A stretch of DNA of 64,000 nucleotides from Streptomyces formicae (GTDB taxonomy: Bacteria; Actinomycetota; Actinomycetes; Streptomycetales; Streptomycetaceae). The stretch lies in assembly GCF_022647665.1 (NCBI RefSeq), contig NZ_CP071872.1, forward strand, positions 4,278,001 through 4,342,000, in the 5' to 3' direction. The notes under the pieces are model-generated. The model had not been told where the DNA came from and made no database searches. It saw nothing but the letters and a program-made list of their open reading frames with translations. Position 1 is the first letter of the stretch; each line of letters starts with the position of its first letter. A program made the translations under genes and the position numbers. This document shows, piece by piece, positions 63,706-64,000 of this stretch.

Positions 63706-64000
63706 ACCGCGTGACCTTCATCACCTTCGATGGCCGGCCGGCCGTCCAGTTCCAGCGCACGTACCCGCATCCGGTCGAGCGGGTCTGGGCCGCCGTCTCC
63801 GAGCCGGAGGGCCTCGCCCACTGGTTCCCGTCGACGGTCCGGATGGAGCCGCGCGAGGGCGGGAAGATCGAGTTCTCCGACGACCCCCACATGTACAGCT
63901 CGACGGGAACGGTGCTCGCCTTCGAACCGCCGCACCGGTTCGCCTTCTCCTGGGAGGGCGACGAGATCCACCTGGAGCTGGCGACGGAGGGGGACTCGGG
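63702..64000 (+). CDS. SRPBCC (AHSA1-like) protein, 3' end outside window
   Basis: 99 codons are visible. VQFQRTYPHPVERVWAAVSEPEGLAHWFPSTVRMEPREGGKIEF and LAFEPPHRFAFSWEGDEIHLEL show the START/AHSA1 helix-grip fold for hydrophobic ligands. GAGGAG precedes the ATG, which overlaps the ArsR stop. Family size (about 150-240) suggests at least a third is missing. Confidence 0.88.
   Translation, partial: MNRVTFITFDGRPAVQFQRTYPHPVERVWAAVSEPEGLAHWFPSTVRMEPREGGKIEFSDDPHMYSSTGTVLAFEPPHRFAFSWEGDEIHLELATEGDS

Overview
The window looks like a piece of a Streptomyces (or close actinomycete) chromosome. It is very G+C-rich, has third-position G/C bias, many GTG and some TTG starts, AGGAGG-type ribosome sites and U-tract-free hairpin terminators. 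It also carries typical actinobacterial families such as VanW, DUF2252, MpaB-type oxygenase, GH75 chitosanase and Ser/Thr kinase. It is mostly chromosomal catabolic and housekeeping material, interrupted by insertion sequences and one foreign-looking cassette.

Layout. 0-16.7 kb: a crotonase and a divergent acyl-CoA synthetase, a histidinol-phosphate-aminotransferase-like gene whose 3' end is overwritten by an IS630-type element, a large secreted subtilase (frameshifted), a SufS-like PLP enzyme, the threonine-to-glycine operon tdh-kbl-lysR, an alpha/beta hydrolase and phenylacetate-CoA ligase. 17-31.7 kb: VanW protein, acyl-CoA ligase, a secreted Ntn acylase, a frameshifted ChaA-type antiporter, a nitronate monooxygenase/acyl-CoA synthetase operon, a Tat-exported serine hydrolase, a phytoene-desaturase-like flavoprotein and DUF2252. 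31.9-36.3 kb: an acyl-CoA dehydrogenase / MpaB oxygenase / TPR-Ser/Thr-kinase operon.

36.8-48.3 kb is the unstable part. Remnants of two IS1380-family elements lie next to a lower-G+C two-gene operon (39,491-44,351). That operon encodes a 728-aa beta-rich protein of unknown function, then an 873-aa protein whose C-terminus has the R / STS / ExE signature of an ADP-ribosyltransferase. Each gene holds one rare TTA codon. A decayed 2OG-Fe(II) oxygenase, a universal stress protein, a frameshifted GMC oxidoreductase and a truncated MFS transporter follow. 48.5-64 kb returns to ordinary genes: BaeRF3-type protein, dhaKLM, a 2,4-dienoyl-CoA-reductase-like flavoenzyme with a PadR regulator, GNAT, a flavin monooxygenase, a siderophore-type binding protein, succinate-semialdehyde dehydrogenase, a secreted lipid-carrier-like protein, Nudix, chitosanase, PHP, and an ArsR/SRPBCC pair cut by the window end.

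Fatty- or aromatic-acid activation and beta-oxidation is the recurring theme: four ANL-family ligases, crotonase, acyl-CoA dehydrogenase and dienoyl-CoA reductase. Two promoter motifs shared between distant genes suggest they are co-regulated. The most novel item is the TTA-containing, ADP-ribosyltransferase-encoding operon.
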